From Scleromatobacter humisilvae (GTDB taxonomy: Bacteria; Pseudomonadota; Gammaproteobacteria; Burkholderiales; Burkholderiaceae_C), in the NCBI RefSeq assembly GCF_023231945.1, contig NZ_JAJLJH010000001.1, forward strand, positions 62,001 to 126,000: a stretch of 64,000 nucleotides of DNA, read 5' to 3'. The stretch's first letter is position 1, and each line of letters opens with the position of its first letter. The notes under the pieces were generated by a model. The model saw nothing but the letters and a program-made list of their open reading frames with translations. It made no database searches and had not been told where the DNA came from. A program made the position numbers and the translations under genes. Below, piece after piece: positions 18,073 through 27,254 of this stretch.

Positions 18073-19239
18073 ATGCTGATCCCGTTCTTCTACACGCTGC
18101 GCGAAGCCAAGCTGCCCGTCTCGGTCAAGGAATACCTCACGCTGCTGGAGGCCCTGAAGGCCGGCGTGATCGGCCCGTCGATCGACGACTTCTACTTCCT
18201 CGCGCGCACCACGCTGGTCAAGGACGAGGCGCACTTCGACCGTTTCGACAAGGCCTTCGGCGCGTTCTTCAACGGCGTGGCCAAGCTCACCGAGTCCAAG
18301 GACATCCCGGAGGACTGGCTGCGCCAGCTCATCGAGCGCGAACTCACGCCCGAGCAGAAGGCCGCGATCGCGGCGATGGGCTGGGACGAGCTGATGGACA
18401 CGCTGCGCCAGCGCCTCGAGGAACAGAAGGGCCGCCACGAGGGCGGCAGCAAGTGGATCGGCACCGGCGGCACCTCGCCGTTCGGCCACGGCGGCTACAA
18501 CCCACAGGGCATCCGCATCGGCGGCGCCGGCAAGAACCGCAGCGCCGTCAAGGTGTGGGAGCAGCGCGCCTATCGCGACTACGACGACTCGCTGGAGCTG
18601 GGCACGCGCAACATCAAGGTCGCGCTGCGCCGCCTGCGCCGCTTCGCGCGCGAGGGCGCGGCCGAGGAACTCGCGCTGGACGACACGATCCACGCGACGG
18701 CCGCCGCCGCCGGCATGCTCGACATCAGGATGCAGCCCGAGCGCCACAACAAGGTCAAGGTGCTGCTGCTGATGGACGTGGGCGGCACGATGGACGACCA
18801 CATCCACCGCGTCGAGGAGCTGTTCTCGGCCGCCAAGGGCGAGTTCAAGCACCTCGAGTTCTACTACTTCCACAACTGCGTCTACGACTTCGTGTGGAAG
18901 AACAACCGCCGCCGCTTCTCCGAGAAGCACGCCACCTGGGACGTGATCCGCAAGTACAACAAGGACTACCGGCTGATCTTCATCGGCGACGCGACGATGA
19001 GCCCCTACGAGATCCTGCAGCCCGGCGGCAGCGTCGAGTACAACAACGCCGAGCCTGGCGCCGAGTGGATCCAGCGTCTCACGCACGCGTTCCCCAAGCA
19101 CTGCTGGATCAACCCGGAGCCACAGGGCGTGTGGCAGTACCGGCAAAGCATCTCGCTGATCGAGCAACTCGTCAGCCACCGCATGTTCCCGCTGACCCTG
19201 CAAGGGCTGGAGGGTGCGATGCGTCTCTTGACGAAATGA
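18073..19239 (+). CDS. VWA-domain protein, CoxE-like partner of MoxR ATPase
   Basis: A 388-residue cytoplasmic protein. The N-terminal half is helical (LIPFFYTLREAKLPVSVKEYLTLLEAL is typical of this family). The C-terminal half is a von Willebrand A domain with LLLMDVGGTMDDH as the metal-site (MIDAS-like) strand; DVGGTM replaces the usual DxSxS, a variant common in this subgroup. Such proteins pair with MoxR ATPases to mature or activate metalloenzymes. The MoxR gene at 11720 is the obvious partner but is 5.5 kb away. The stop codon overlaps the tamA start (ATGA), so the two are translationally coupled. Confidence 0.85.
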   Translation: MLIPFFYTLREAKLPVSVKEYLTLLEALKAGVIGPSIDDFYFLARTTLVKDEAHFDRFDKAFGAFFNGVAKLTESKDIPEDWLRQLIERELTPEQKAAIAAMGWDELMDTLRQRLEEQKGRHEGGSKWIGTGGTSPFGHGGYNPQGIRIGGAGKNRSAVKVWEQRAYRDYDDSLELGTRNIKVALRRLRRFAREGAAEELALDDTIHATAAAAGMLDIRMQPERHNKVKVLLLMDVGGTMDDHIHRVEELFSAAKGEFKHLEFYYFHNCVYDFVWKNNRRRFSEKHATWDVIRKYNKDYRLIFIGDATMSPYEILQPGGSVEYNNAEPGAEWIQRLTHAFPKHCWINPEPQGVWQYRQSISLIEQLVSHRMFPLTLQGLEGAMRLLTK

Positions 19240-21134
19240 CGGCCGCGGGCGGCTCGCGCTTCCAATCGCAACGACAGTCCGGCCCGCGCGCCCTCGTGCT
19301 GGCGCTGGCCTGCGGCTGCGCGCTCTCGGGCGTCACGGACGCGCGCGCGGCCACCCGCGAGCTGGTGGTCGACGCGCCCTCGCCCTTCAAGGCCTTGCTC
19401 GAGAAGAACCTCGACCTCGAGCGCGCCGCGCGCCTGGCCGAGGCCGACAGCCTCGACGACACCGAGTGGGCGCGCCTGGTCGCGGCCGCGCCGGCCCAGG
19501 GCCGCGCGCTGGCGCAGACCGAGGGCTACTTCCGCGCCGAGGTCACCGTCGCCGCCGACCCGGCCGACGCGCATCGCATCCTGATCAAGCTGGTGCCGGG
19601 CGAGCCCGCGACCGTCGGCCGCTTCACGCTGGAATTCGACGGCGAGCTCGCGCGCCAGGCCGAGGCGGGCGACGCCCGGGCCCTCGCCTTCGAAGACCGG
19701 CTTCGCACCGAATGGGCGCTGCAGAAGGGCCAGGTGTTTCGCAACGGCAACTGGGACAGCGCCAAGGCCGAGACGCTGTCCGCATTGCGCAACGAGGGCT
19801 ACGCCGCGGCGATCTGGACCGCGACGGCCGCGCAGGTCGACCCGGCCACCAACCAGGCGCGCCTGTTCCTCGTCGCCGACACCGGCCCGCGCTTCCTGGC
19901 CGGCGATCTCGCCGTGGAGGGCCTCGAGCGCCAGCCCGAGCGCAACGTGCGCCTGCTGGCCGGCTTCGGCCCGGGCACGCCGCTGACGCAGCAGCGCCTG
20001 ATCGACTACCAGGACCGGCTCATCAAGACCGGCCTGTTCACGCAGGTCGCCGTCATCTACGACCCCGATCCGGCGCAGGCGACGCACGCGACGGTGACCG
20101 TGCGCCTGCACGAGCAGTCGCTGCAGCAGGCCACCGTGGGCCTGGGCTACAACTCGCTCACCGGCCCGCGCATCACGCTGGAGCACACCGACCGCAAGAT
20201 CTTCGGGCTGCCCGCCACCCTGAACAACAAGATCCAGTGGGGCCGCGACATCCAGCAGTGGGACGTCTCGCTGGCCACGCATCCGGCCGAGAGCTTCCAC
20301 AGCTGGATCGTCGGCGGCAGCGTCGGCAGCATCAAGACCACCAACGACCTGGTGCGCGCCGCGTCCGTGCGCTTCGGCCGCACCCAGGACAGCAACCCGC
20401 TGACCCGCACGACCTTCGTGCAGCTCGAGCGCTCGATCCAGTGCACGCCGAAGGATCCGGTGCTCGGCCCGCTGCCGATCGACGACCTGGGTTCGGGCGA
20501 CTCCTACGACTGCGCGGACGCCCGCGCGCTGTCGCTGAACCAGGCCAACGTCTGGCGCAACGTCGACAACGTGGTGCTGCCCACCAAGGGCTGGACGCTG
20601 TCGGGCCAGGTCGGCGTGGGCGTCGCGGGCGGCCCGCCGTCGCTCTACAACCCCGACGCGAAGTACGGCCCCTACACGCGGCTGTATGGCCGCCTCACCG
20701 ACTACTGGCCGCTGCCCAATTCCTTCTACCTGCAGGGCCGCGTCGAGCTGGGGCAGATCCTCGTCGGCGACAAGGTCGCGATGCCCGACGCCGAGCAGTG
20801 GCGCGCCGGCGGCGAGGACTCGGTGCGCGGCTACGGCTGGCGCTCGCTCGGGCCGCTGGACCGCAACGGCAACGTGATCGGCGGCAACTCGCTGATCACC
20901 TCCAGCATCGAGGTCGCGCACCCGTTCACCGAGCGGCTGCCGTCCGTCTGGTGGGCCGCCTTCTACGACGCGGGCAGTGCCGCGTCGCGCTTCAGCGACC
21001 TCAAGATCGACCGCGGCTACGGCGTGGGCCTGCGCTGGCGCAGCCCGGTCGGGCCGCTGAAGATCGACCTGTCGCACGGGCAGGGCGAGCATCACCTGGT
21101 GCGGCTCGACCTCAGCGTCGGCGTCGTCTTCTGA
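19236..21134 (+). CDS. tamA: Outer membrane assembly factor TamA (Omp85 family)
   Basis: A 632-residue outer-membrane protein. A signal peptide (to about residue 38, TDARA) precedes three POTRA-like domains (AQTEGYFRAEVTV; FRNGNWDSAKAETLSALRNEGYAAA; IDYQDRLIKTGLFTQVAV). The C-terminal 16-strand barrel follows, with the Omp85 motif VRGYGWRSLGP (the lid-loop R-G-Y/F) and terminal strand LVRLDLSVGVVF ending in Phe. TamA works with TamB, encoded next, to export autotransporters and move phospholipids to the outer membrane. The start codon overlaps the VWA stop. The tamAB pair is a known, stable arrangement. Confidence 0.92.
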   Translation: MTAAGGSRFQSQRQSGPRALVLALACGCALSGVTDARAATRELVVDAPSPFKALLEKNLDLERAARLAEADSLDDTEWARLVAAAPAQGRALAQTEGYFRAEVTVAADPADAHRILIKLVPGEPATVGRFTLEFDGELARQAEAGDARALAFEDRLRTEWALQKGQVFRNGNWDSAKAETLSALRNEGYAAAIWTATAAQVDPATNQARLFLVADTGPRFLAGDLAVEGLERQPERNVRLLAGFGPGTPLTQQRLIDYQDRLIKTGLFTQVAVIYDPDPAQATHATVTVRLHEQSLQQATVGLGYNSLTGPRITLEHTDRKIFGLPATLNNKIQWGRDIQQWDVSLATHPAESFHSWIVGGSVGSIKTTNDLVRAASVRFGRTQDSNPLTRTTFVQLERSIQCTPKDPVLGPLPIDDLGSGDSYDCADARALSLNQANVWRNVDNVVLPTKGWTLSGQVGVGVAGGPPSLYNPDAKYGPYTRLYGRLTDYWPLPNSFYLQGRVELGQILVGDKVAMPDAEQWRAGGEDSVRGYGWRSLGPLDRNGNVIGGNSLITSSIEVAHPFTERLPSVWWAAFYDAGSAASRFSDLKIDRGYGVGLRWRSPVGPLKIDLSHGQGEHHLVRLDLSVGVVF

Positions 21135-21141
21135 GGCCGCG

Positions 21142-24100
21142 ATGACCGAGCCCGACGCCGCCCCGCCCTCGCCCGCCGCGCCGCCGCGCGCCGGCTGGCA
21201 GCGCGCCGCCCGCATCGCCTCGATGGCCGCGGCGGCCGCCGCGCTGACCGCGGCCGCGTGCGTGGCCATCGCCGGCGCGCTGTGGCGCAGCGAGGCCGGC
21301 ACGCGCTGGCTGCTGCAGCACGTGCCGGGGCTGACGGTGGTCGACGTGCAGGGCTCGTTCGGCGGCGGCGACCTGCGCATCGGCTCGCTGCGCGCGACCG
21401 AGACCGCGGTGCAGGTGGACGTCGCCAACCTGCGCGTGACCGGCCTCGACCTCCACTGGCACCCGCAGCCCGGCGCCTGGATCGGTGCCTCGTTCACGGC
21501 GTGGATGGCCGACGCCGTGCACGTCGTGCCGCTGCCCTCGAAGACGCCGACGAAGCCCACGCCGCCGACGTCGCTGCGCAGCCCGGTCGCGATCGACGTC
21601 GCGAGCCTGCGCATCGCCTCGCTGACGATCGGCGACAACGCGCCGCTGCGCGACGTGCAGGCCGCGCTGTCCATCGGCGCCGACGGCGGCAGGCTGCATC
21701 GCGTCGACCACCTGCGCCTGGTCTGGGAGCGCGTGCAGGCCGAGGCCAGCTTGATCGCGCAGACCGACGCGCCGCTGCAGCTGGAAGTCAGCCTGACCGC
21801 GCACGACGCGCCGCAGGCCGCGGCGCCCGCGGCCTCGGCGGCATCGGCCGCGCCGCTGCCGCACTGGGCCGCCAGCGCGACGCTGCGCGGGCCGCTGGCC
21901 GGCTTCGATGTCGCCGCCGACCTGCAGGGCGACGCGCGCGCGGGACGCGCGGCGCCGCGCGCGACCGCCCGCGCGCACGTGACGCCGTTCGCGGCCTTGC
22001 CGGTCAGCGAGGTGCTGCTGAACACGACCGAGCTGGACCTGCGCGCGCTGTCCGCCCGCGCGCCGGCCACGCGGCTGCAGGGCAGCCTGCGCGTCGCCAC
22101 GACCCGGCCCGCGGCGCTCGACGCCGACCTGCGCAACCTCGCGTCGGCGGCGTGGTCGGACGGCGGCCTGCCGTTCTCGTCGCTGACGGCGCACCTCGAG
22201 GCGCCCTGGACCGGCGCGTACCTGGCGATCCCGTCGCTGCGCCTGGTGCTGGGCGACGGCAAGGGTGCGGGCGGCGAGCTGCGCGCGCAGGGCCGCTGGC
22301 AAGGCGACAAGGCGCAGCTGCAGCTCGATCTCGACCAGGTGCAGCCGGCGCGGCTGGACACCCACATCGGCGCCTGGCGCATCAACGGCCCGCTGCGCGC
22401 CGAACTCGAGCACCTGCCGGCGCCCGCGTCGCTGTGGGGCGGCGGCGCGGCGTCGGCGCCGGCGGCGGCATCTTCCGCGTCGTTCGACGGCGTGACCGCG
22501 CACGTGACCGGCCGCCTCGCCGGCACCGCGCCGCCGTTGTCGACCGGCAGGAACGCGGTCGCGCCGCCGCCGATGGCGCTGCAGCTCGACGCGCTGCTGC
22601 GCGCCGACGCGCTGCAGCTGAAGCAGTTCGACCTCAAGGCCGGCGCCGCGACCCTCACGGCGACGGGCGCGCTCAATCGAGGCAGTACCGGCACGTGGCA
22701 GGGCAACGCCCGCGCGCAGTGGGCCCAGCTCGATCCGGGCGCGTGGTGGCGCCTCGCGGACTCGGGTCCGTTGCGCGACGGACCGAACTCGCTCAACGGC
22801 TCGCTCGCGCTCCATCTCGCGAACGCGTCCAGCGACTGGGAGGGCTTGGCAGGCATCCACGCCAAGGCCGACCTGGTGCTGGCCGACAGCCTGCTGGCCG
22901 GCCTCGCGCTCGATGGCAAGGCGAGCATCGACGCGCTCGGCGCGCCGTGGGCCGTCTCGGCCGAGGTGCGCAGCGGCGGCAACCAGGCGCACGTCGACGG
23001 CGCGATCAGCCCGGGCCACGCGGGCGGCGACGCGCTGGCGGTGATCGACCAGCTGCACCTGAGCGTCGACGCGCCGTCGCTGCAACTGCTCGCCCCGCCC
23101 GGCGCGCACCCGCGCACCGCGTCGCCGGCGGTGGCCGCGGCCTCGGGCGTCGCGACGCTGGCCGAGTCGAAGACGATTCCCGGCGAGCTGATCGCCAAGG
23201 CCGCGACCAAGGTCGCCACCGGGGGCAAGACCGACGACGCGCGGGCGCTGGTGCCGGCCGTCGCGGCGTCGGCGGCGTCCGCGGCCTCGGCGGCGCACGC
23301 CGCGGAAGTCCCGGCCGGTCGCGGCAACTGGCTGGCGCACGGCTCGGCGAAGCTGGACGTGCAGGTCACCGGCGGCCGCCTCGCGATCGCCGACGGCGCG
23401 CGCGGCCATCGCGGCGCGGCGCCGCTGCGCATCGTCACGCAGGGCGAGCTGAGCGACTGGGCCGGGCCGCAGTTCAAGCTCGCGAAGCTGCAGTGGAACG
23501 CGCACGCCAGCACGGATCCGCAGGCGCCGCTGGACGCGTCGGTCACGCTGGTGGACGCGCAGTCGGGCGTCGCGCGCATCGCGCATGCGCAGGCGACGAT
23601 CTCGGGCACGCTGGCGCAGCACCAGCTGCAGCTGCAGGGCGAGGCGCCGGTGAGTCCGCCGACCTGGCTCGCCAACCTGGCCAACATCGGCAAGGCCAAC
23701 GCGACGCGGCTCGACGTCCAGCTGCAGGGGCGCTGGCAGCCCGAGGCGGTCGGCACGCCGGCGTGGCAGGGCCATCTCGCGCAGTTCGACCTGCGCGCCG
23801 CCACCGAGGCCGGCGCCGCGACGCCGCCCGGGCCGGCGGCGCCCGCTTCCGGCGCGGCGACGACGGTCGTCAATCCGAACTGGGTGCACGTCAAGCCGGT
23901 CGACCTGAGCCTGTCGCGCGACGCCGCGGGCAACTGGCAGACGCTGCGCGTGGGCGCCGGCGGCGCCGAGTTCGCGGGACTCGCGCTGGCCTGGCAGCCG
24001 TCGTTCTGGACGGCGCCCGCGACGCCCGGCGCGAGCGGCCACTGGTCGGTGGACGCGGCGCTGGCCCCGTTCTCGGTGGCGCAGCTGATGGCGCGCGCGC

Positions 24101-25737
24101 AGCCCGACCTCGGCTGGCACGGCGACCTGCAGATGACCGCGCAGGTGCACGCCGCCTTCGACGGCCAGTGGCATGTCGCCGCCCAGCTCGCGCGCAACAG
24201 CGGCGACCTCGGCGTGTCCGACCTGGTGCAGGATCCGACCAGCACCAAGCAGGCGCTGGGGCTGACCAGGGCCTTGCTGCAGGTCAAGGCCGAGGGCATG
24301 AACTGGACGGCCGACGCCGACATCGCGGGCAGCCGCCTGGGCGAGCTGGCCGGCCACTGGACGGCCGAGGCGCCGTCGCCCGCGTCGCTGCCGACCGCCG
24401 GCTCGCCGCTGCACGGCAACGTCAAGGCGCACGTCGAGGACATGAACGTCTGGGGCGCCTGGCTGCCGCCGGGCTGGCGCCTGGGCGGCGAGCTGCGCAC
24501 CGACCTTGCGCTGTCGGGACGCTGGGGCGACCCGAAGCTGACGGGCGAGATCACGGCGACCAGGCTGGCGATCCGCAACGCGCTGGAGGGCGTCTACGGC
24601 CACGACGGCGAGGCGGCGATCCGGCTGACCGGCGACCAGGCGCAGATCGAGCGCTTCCACCTCGTCGGCGGCAACGGCACGTTGGACCTGAGCGGCAGCG
24701 CGAGCCTGGGCGCGGTGCCGGTGGCGAAGCTGCAGCTGCAGGCGACGCAGTTCCAGCTGCTGGGCCGCATCGACCGCAAGATCGTCACCACCGGCAACCT
24801 CGCGCTGCAGCTCGGCGCGGATGCGGTCAAGGTCAACGGCAAGCTGGGCATCGACGAGGGCCTATTCGACCTGAGCAAGAGCGACGCGCCCACGCTGGAC
24901 TCGGACGTCGAGGTGCTGGACGCCAAGGCCGCGCCGGCCGACGACCCCGGCGCCGACGCGGCCGCGGCCGTGCCCAGGCCCAGCCGCGCGACCCAGCTGG
25001 ACCTGGCCGTCGACCTCGGCAACAACCTGAAGCTGCGCGGCCGCGGCATCGACACCACGCTCAAGGGCGCGCTGCAGATCACCTCGCCCGGCGGGCTGCT
25101 GACCGTGCGCGGCGCGATCCGCACCGACGGCGGCCAGTACATCGCCTACGGCCAGAAGCTGGACGTCACCCGCGGCGAGATCACGTTCACCGGGCCGGTC
25201 AACGACCCCCGGCTGGACATCCTCGCCACGCGCCCGAACCTCGACATCACGGTCGGCGTGGCCATCACCGGCACCGCGCTGGCGCCGCACGTCAAGCTCA
25301 TGAGCGACCCCGACATGAGCGACAGCGACAAGCTCTCCTGGCTGATGCTGGGCCGCGCGCCCGAGACCGTCGGCGGCGCCGACACCGCGCTGCTGCAGCA
25401 GGCCGCGATGGCGCTGCTGGCCGGCGAGGGCGAGGCGCCGAGCGACCAGGTGCTCAAGCGCCTGGGCCTGACCGACTTCGCCGTCGGCCAGAAGACCGAC
25501 GCCGACAACACCAAGCAGACCGTCGTCACGCTGGGCCGCCAGATCTCCAAGCGCGTCTACCTCGGCTACGAGCGCAGCGTGACCACCGCCAGCGGCAACT
25601 GGCAGCTGATCTACCGCATCGCCCAGCGCCTGACGCTGCGCGCCCAGGCGGGCGTGGACGCGTCGACCATCACGGCCAACACGACGCCCGCGCAGTCGTG
25701 GGCGCTGGACATGATCTACACCTGGCGCTGGAACTGA
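21142..25737 (+). CDS. tamB: Translocation and assembly module subunit TamB
   Basis: A 1531-residue AsmA-like bridge protein. A signal anchor at about residues 27-50 is followed by very long beta-rich repeats and the conserved C-terminal DUF490/TamB domain: GLLTVRGAIRTDGGQYIAYGQKLDVTRGEITFTG, then LSWLMLGRAPE and ISKRVYLGYERSV. It spans the periplasm and contacts TamA by its C-terminus. It is longer than E. coli TamB (about 1260), partly through Ala/Ser/Pro-rich inserts (near residues 225-240 and 705-725) that look like linkers. It begins 7 bp after the tamA stop. Confidence 0.92.
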   Translation: MTEPDAAPPSPAAPPRAGWQRAARIASMAAAAAALTAAACVAIAGALWRSEAGTRWLLQHVPGLTVVDVQGSFGGGDLRIGSLRATETAVQVDVANLRVTGLDLHWHPQPGAWIGASFTAWMADAVHVVPLPSKTPTKPTPPTSLRSPVAIDVASLRIASLTIGDNAPLRDVQAALSIGADGGRLHRVDHLRLVWERVQAEASLIAQTDAPLQLEVSLTAHDAPQAAAPAASAASAAPLPHWAASATLRGPLAGFDVAADLQGDARAGRAAPRATARAHVTPFAALPVSEVLLNTTELDLRALSARAPATRLQGSLRVATTRPAALDADLRNLASAAWSDGGLPFSSLTAHLEAPWTGAYLAIPSLRLVLGDGKGAGGELRAQGRWQGDKAQLQLDLDQVQPARLDTHIGAWRINGPLRAELEHLPAPASLWGGGAASAPAAASSASFDGVTAHVTGRLAGTAPPLSTGRNAVAPPPMALQLDALLRADALQLKQFDLKAGAATLTATGALNRGSTGTWQGNARAQWAQLDPGAWWRLADSGPLRDGPNSLNGSLALHLANASSDWEGLAGIHAKADLVLADSLLAGLALDGKASIDALGAPWAVSAEVRSGGNQAHVDGAISPGHAGGDALAVIDQLHLSVDAPSLQLLAPPGAHPRTASPAVAAASGVATLAESKTIPGELIAKAATKVATGGKTDDARALVPAVAASAASAASAAHAAEVPAGRGNWLAHGSAKLDVQVTGGRLAIADGARGHRGAAPLRIVTQGELSDWAGPQFKLAKLQWNAHASTDPQAPLDASVTLVDAQSGVARIAHAQATISGTLAQHQLQLQGEAPVSPPTWLANLANIGKANATRLDVQLQGRWQPEAVGTPAWQGHLAQFDLRAATEAGAATPPGPAAPASGAATTVVNPNWVHVKPVDLSLSRDAAGNWQTLRVGAGGAEFAGLALAWQPSFWTAPATPGASGHWSVDAALAPFSVAQLMARAQPDLGWHGDLQMTAQVHAAFDGQWHVAAQLARNSGDLGVSDLVQDPTSTKQALGLTRALLQVKAEGMNWTADADIAGSRLGELAGHWTAEAPSPASLPTAGSPLHGNVKAHVEDMNVWGAWLPPGWRLGGELRTDLALSGRWGDPKLTGEITATRLAIRNALEGVYGHDGEAAIRLTGDQAQIERFHLVGGNGTLDLSGSASLGAVPVAKLQLQATQFQLLGRIDRKIVTTGNLALQLGADAVKVNGKLGIDEGLFDLSKSDAPTLDSDVEVLDAKAAPADDPGADAAAAVPRPSRATQLDLAVDLGNNLKLRGRGIDTTLKGALQITSPGGLLTVRGAIRTDGGQYIAYGQKLDVTRGEITFTGPVNDPRLDILATRPNLDITVGVAITGTALAPHVKLMSDPDMSDSDKLSWLMLGRAPETVGGADTALLQQAAMALLAGEGEAPSDQVLKRLGLTDFAVGQKTDADNTKQTVVTLGRQISKRVYLGYERSVTTASGNWQLIYRIAQRLTLRAQAGVDASTITANTTPAQSWALDMIYTWRWN

Positions 25738-25762
25738 GTTCGTGCGGAAAATCACGCTCGCG

Positions 25763-25780
25763 ACGGCCCCACGGGCCGTT
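25763..25780 (+). terminator. Weak hairpin after tamB
   Basis: ACGGCCC-CAC-GGGCCGT forms a 7-bp stem but is followed only by TCC rather than a T-run, so termination may be partial or Rho-dependent. Confidence 0.35.
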
Positions 25781-25843
25781 CCTGCGCGACCATTGAACCG
25801 TTGACGACCTCAGCGGCATGCACGGTGGACGAAGCCCCACGCC

Positions 25844-26461
25844 ATGAACACCGCCCCGACACCCCAGCCATCGATCCGATCCGCCTCGGCGCCCGGCGGC
25901 CTGCACGACGACGCCGAGGACCGGCGCCTCGTCGCGTGCGTCTGCGCGCACGAGCTGGCCGCCTTCGAGGCGCTCTACCGGCGCTACCACCCGCGGCTGT
26001 GCCGCTTCCTGCACCGGATGCTGCGGCCCGAGCACCTCGTCGAGGAGGTGCTCAACGACACGCTCTACGTCGTCTGGAACCAGGCCGAGCGCTTCAACGG
26101 CACCAGCAAGGTGTCGACCTGGATCTTCGCGATCGCCTACCGCAAGGCGCTGAAGGCGCTGTCGCGGCACGACGATCCGCTGCCGGACGCCGACGAGGAC
26201 GACCAGCCGGCGGCCGACCCGTCCGAGCGGCCCGAGGCGCGCATGAGCCTGTCGCAGGCGCGCGCCGCGATCGACGCGGCGCTGCGCGCGCTGTCGGTCG
26301 ACCAGCGCGCCGCCGTCGAGCTGACCTACTTCCACGGCTTCAGCTACCCCGAGATCGCGGCGATCGTCGATTGCCCCACCGACACCGTCAAGACCCGCAT
26401 GTTCCACGCGCGCAAGCGGCTGCGGACGGCGTTCGGCGGCCAGCTGGACGACTGGCTATGA
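25844..26461 (+). CDS. ECF-type RNA polymerase sigma factor
   Basis: A 205-residue sigma-70-family extracytoplasmic function factor. Region 2 runs from FEALYRRYHPRLCRFL to NDTLYVVWNQAERFNG, with KVSTWIFAIAYRKALK as region 2.4-like. An acidic linker (DPLPDADEDDQPAAD) leads to region 4: LSVDQRAAVELTYFHGFSYPEIAAIVDCPTDTVKTRMFHARKRLR, the helix-turn-helix that reads the -35 box. It is followed by a membrane anti-sigma gene 127 bp downstream, then three secreted or envelope proteins that are its likely regulon. It probably autoregulates, but no clear ECF promoter was identified. Confidence 0.93.
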   Translation: MNTAPTPQPSIRSASAPGGLHDDAEDRRLVACVCAHELAAFEALYRRYHPRLCRFLHRMLRPEHLVEEVLNDTLYVVWNQAERFNGTSKVSTWIFAIAYRKALKALSRHDDPLPDADEDDQPAADPSERPEARMSLSQARAAIDAALRALSVDQRAAVELTYFHGFSYPEIAAIVDCPTDTVKTRMFHARKRLRTAFGGQLDDWL

Positions 26462-26588
26462 AGCGCGCCCGTCCGAAATCGTCGATGATCCCGTCCGGGC
26501 CGCGGCCCATCCTTGCGCGGAGGCTGCCTGGCGACGCACGGCCGCCCGAAGGCGCCGGCACCGCAGCCGAAAGGCGGAGGTATTTCAA

Positions 26589-27254
26589 ATGAGTGGCCAG
26601 ATCCTTCACCTCGAACCCGACCCGCACGTGGCGACGCAACGGCTGCTGCCGTGGTATCTCACGGGCCGCCTCGAGACCGCCGAGCACGACGCCGTCGAAG
26701 CCCATCTCGCGCAATGTCCCGAATGCCGCGCCGAGCTCGAGACCGAGCGCCAATGGCAGCTGCTGCAGCCGGGCCACGGCGCGCAGGTGGACGTCGAGGA
26801 CGGCTGGGCGCGCATGCGGGCCCGCCTGGGCGGCGACGCCGCGCCACGGGCCGCCCCGCGTCCGGCGCCGGCGTCGCGCCGCCGCAACTGGCTGCCGCCG
26901 ACGTGGCAGCGCCTGCCCGCGCGCGCCTGGGCGGCGCCCGCGATGTTGTCGGTCGCGCTGGTCGTGGCCATCGGCGTCACCGTGCGTCCGGCGCCGGTGG
27001 CCGGCGAGTATCACGCGCTGTCGGCGCCCGTCGACGCCGGCGCCACCGCGGTGGTCCGCTTCCGTCCCGACGCCACCGAGGCGCAGATCCGCCACGGCCT
27101 CAACGACAGCGGTGCGCGCCTGGTCGATGGCCCGACGGTCAGTGACTCCTACGTCGTGCGGCTGCCGCGCGAGCGCTACGTCGCCGCGCTGGCGAAGCTG
27201 CGCAAGGAGCCGGGTGTCGCGTTGGTCGAGGCGCTGGAGAGCGCATCGCCATGA
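26589..27254 (+). CDS. Zinc-finger anti-sigma factor with I9-like periplasmic domain
   Basis: A 221-residue single-pass membrane regulator of the upstream ECF sigma. The N-terminus has the ZAS motif H-x3-C-x2-C (HLAQCPEC, about residues 39-46). A basic Pro/Arg-rich stretch leads to a transmembrane helix near 115-135 (AMLSVALVVAIGVTV). The periplasmic tail from about 148 (AVVRFRPDATEAQIRHGL, SYVVRLPRERYVAALAKL, PGVALVEAL) has the beta-alpha-beta-beta-alpha-beta pattern of subtilase propeptides (inhibitor I9 family). The next gene, overlapping by 4 nt, is a subtilase, so this domain may bind it. A GGAGG site precedes the ATG. The ZAS role is well supported; the I9 reading is inference. Confidence 0.85.
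   Translation: MSGQILHLEPDPHVATQRLLPWYLTGRLETAEHDAVEAHLAQCPECRAELETERQWQLLQPGHGAQVDVEDGWARMRARLGGDAAPRAAPRPAPASRRRNWLPPTWQRLPARAWAAPAMLSVALVVAIGVTVRPAPVAGEYHALSAPVDAGATAVVRFRPDATEAQIRHGLNDSGARLVDGPTVSDSYVVRLPRERYVAALAKLRKEPGVALVEALESASP

Noticed and set aside
19005-24578. A very long minus-strand open frame antisense to tamA/tamB
   Set aside because: It is low-complexity Ala/Ser/Arg-rich and matches no family, while the plus strand encodes clear TamA and TamB. Long antisense frames are expected in DNA this rich in GC.
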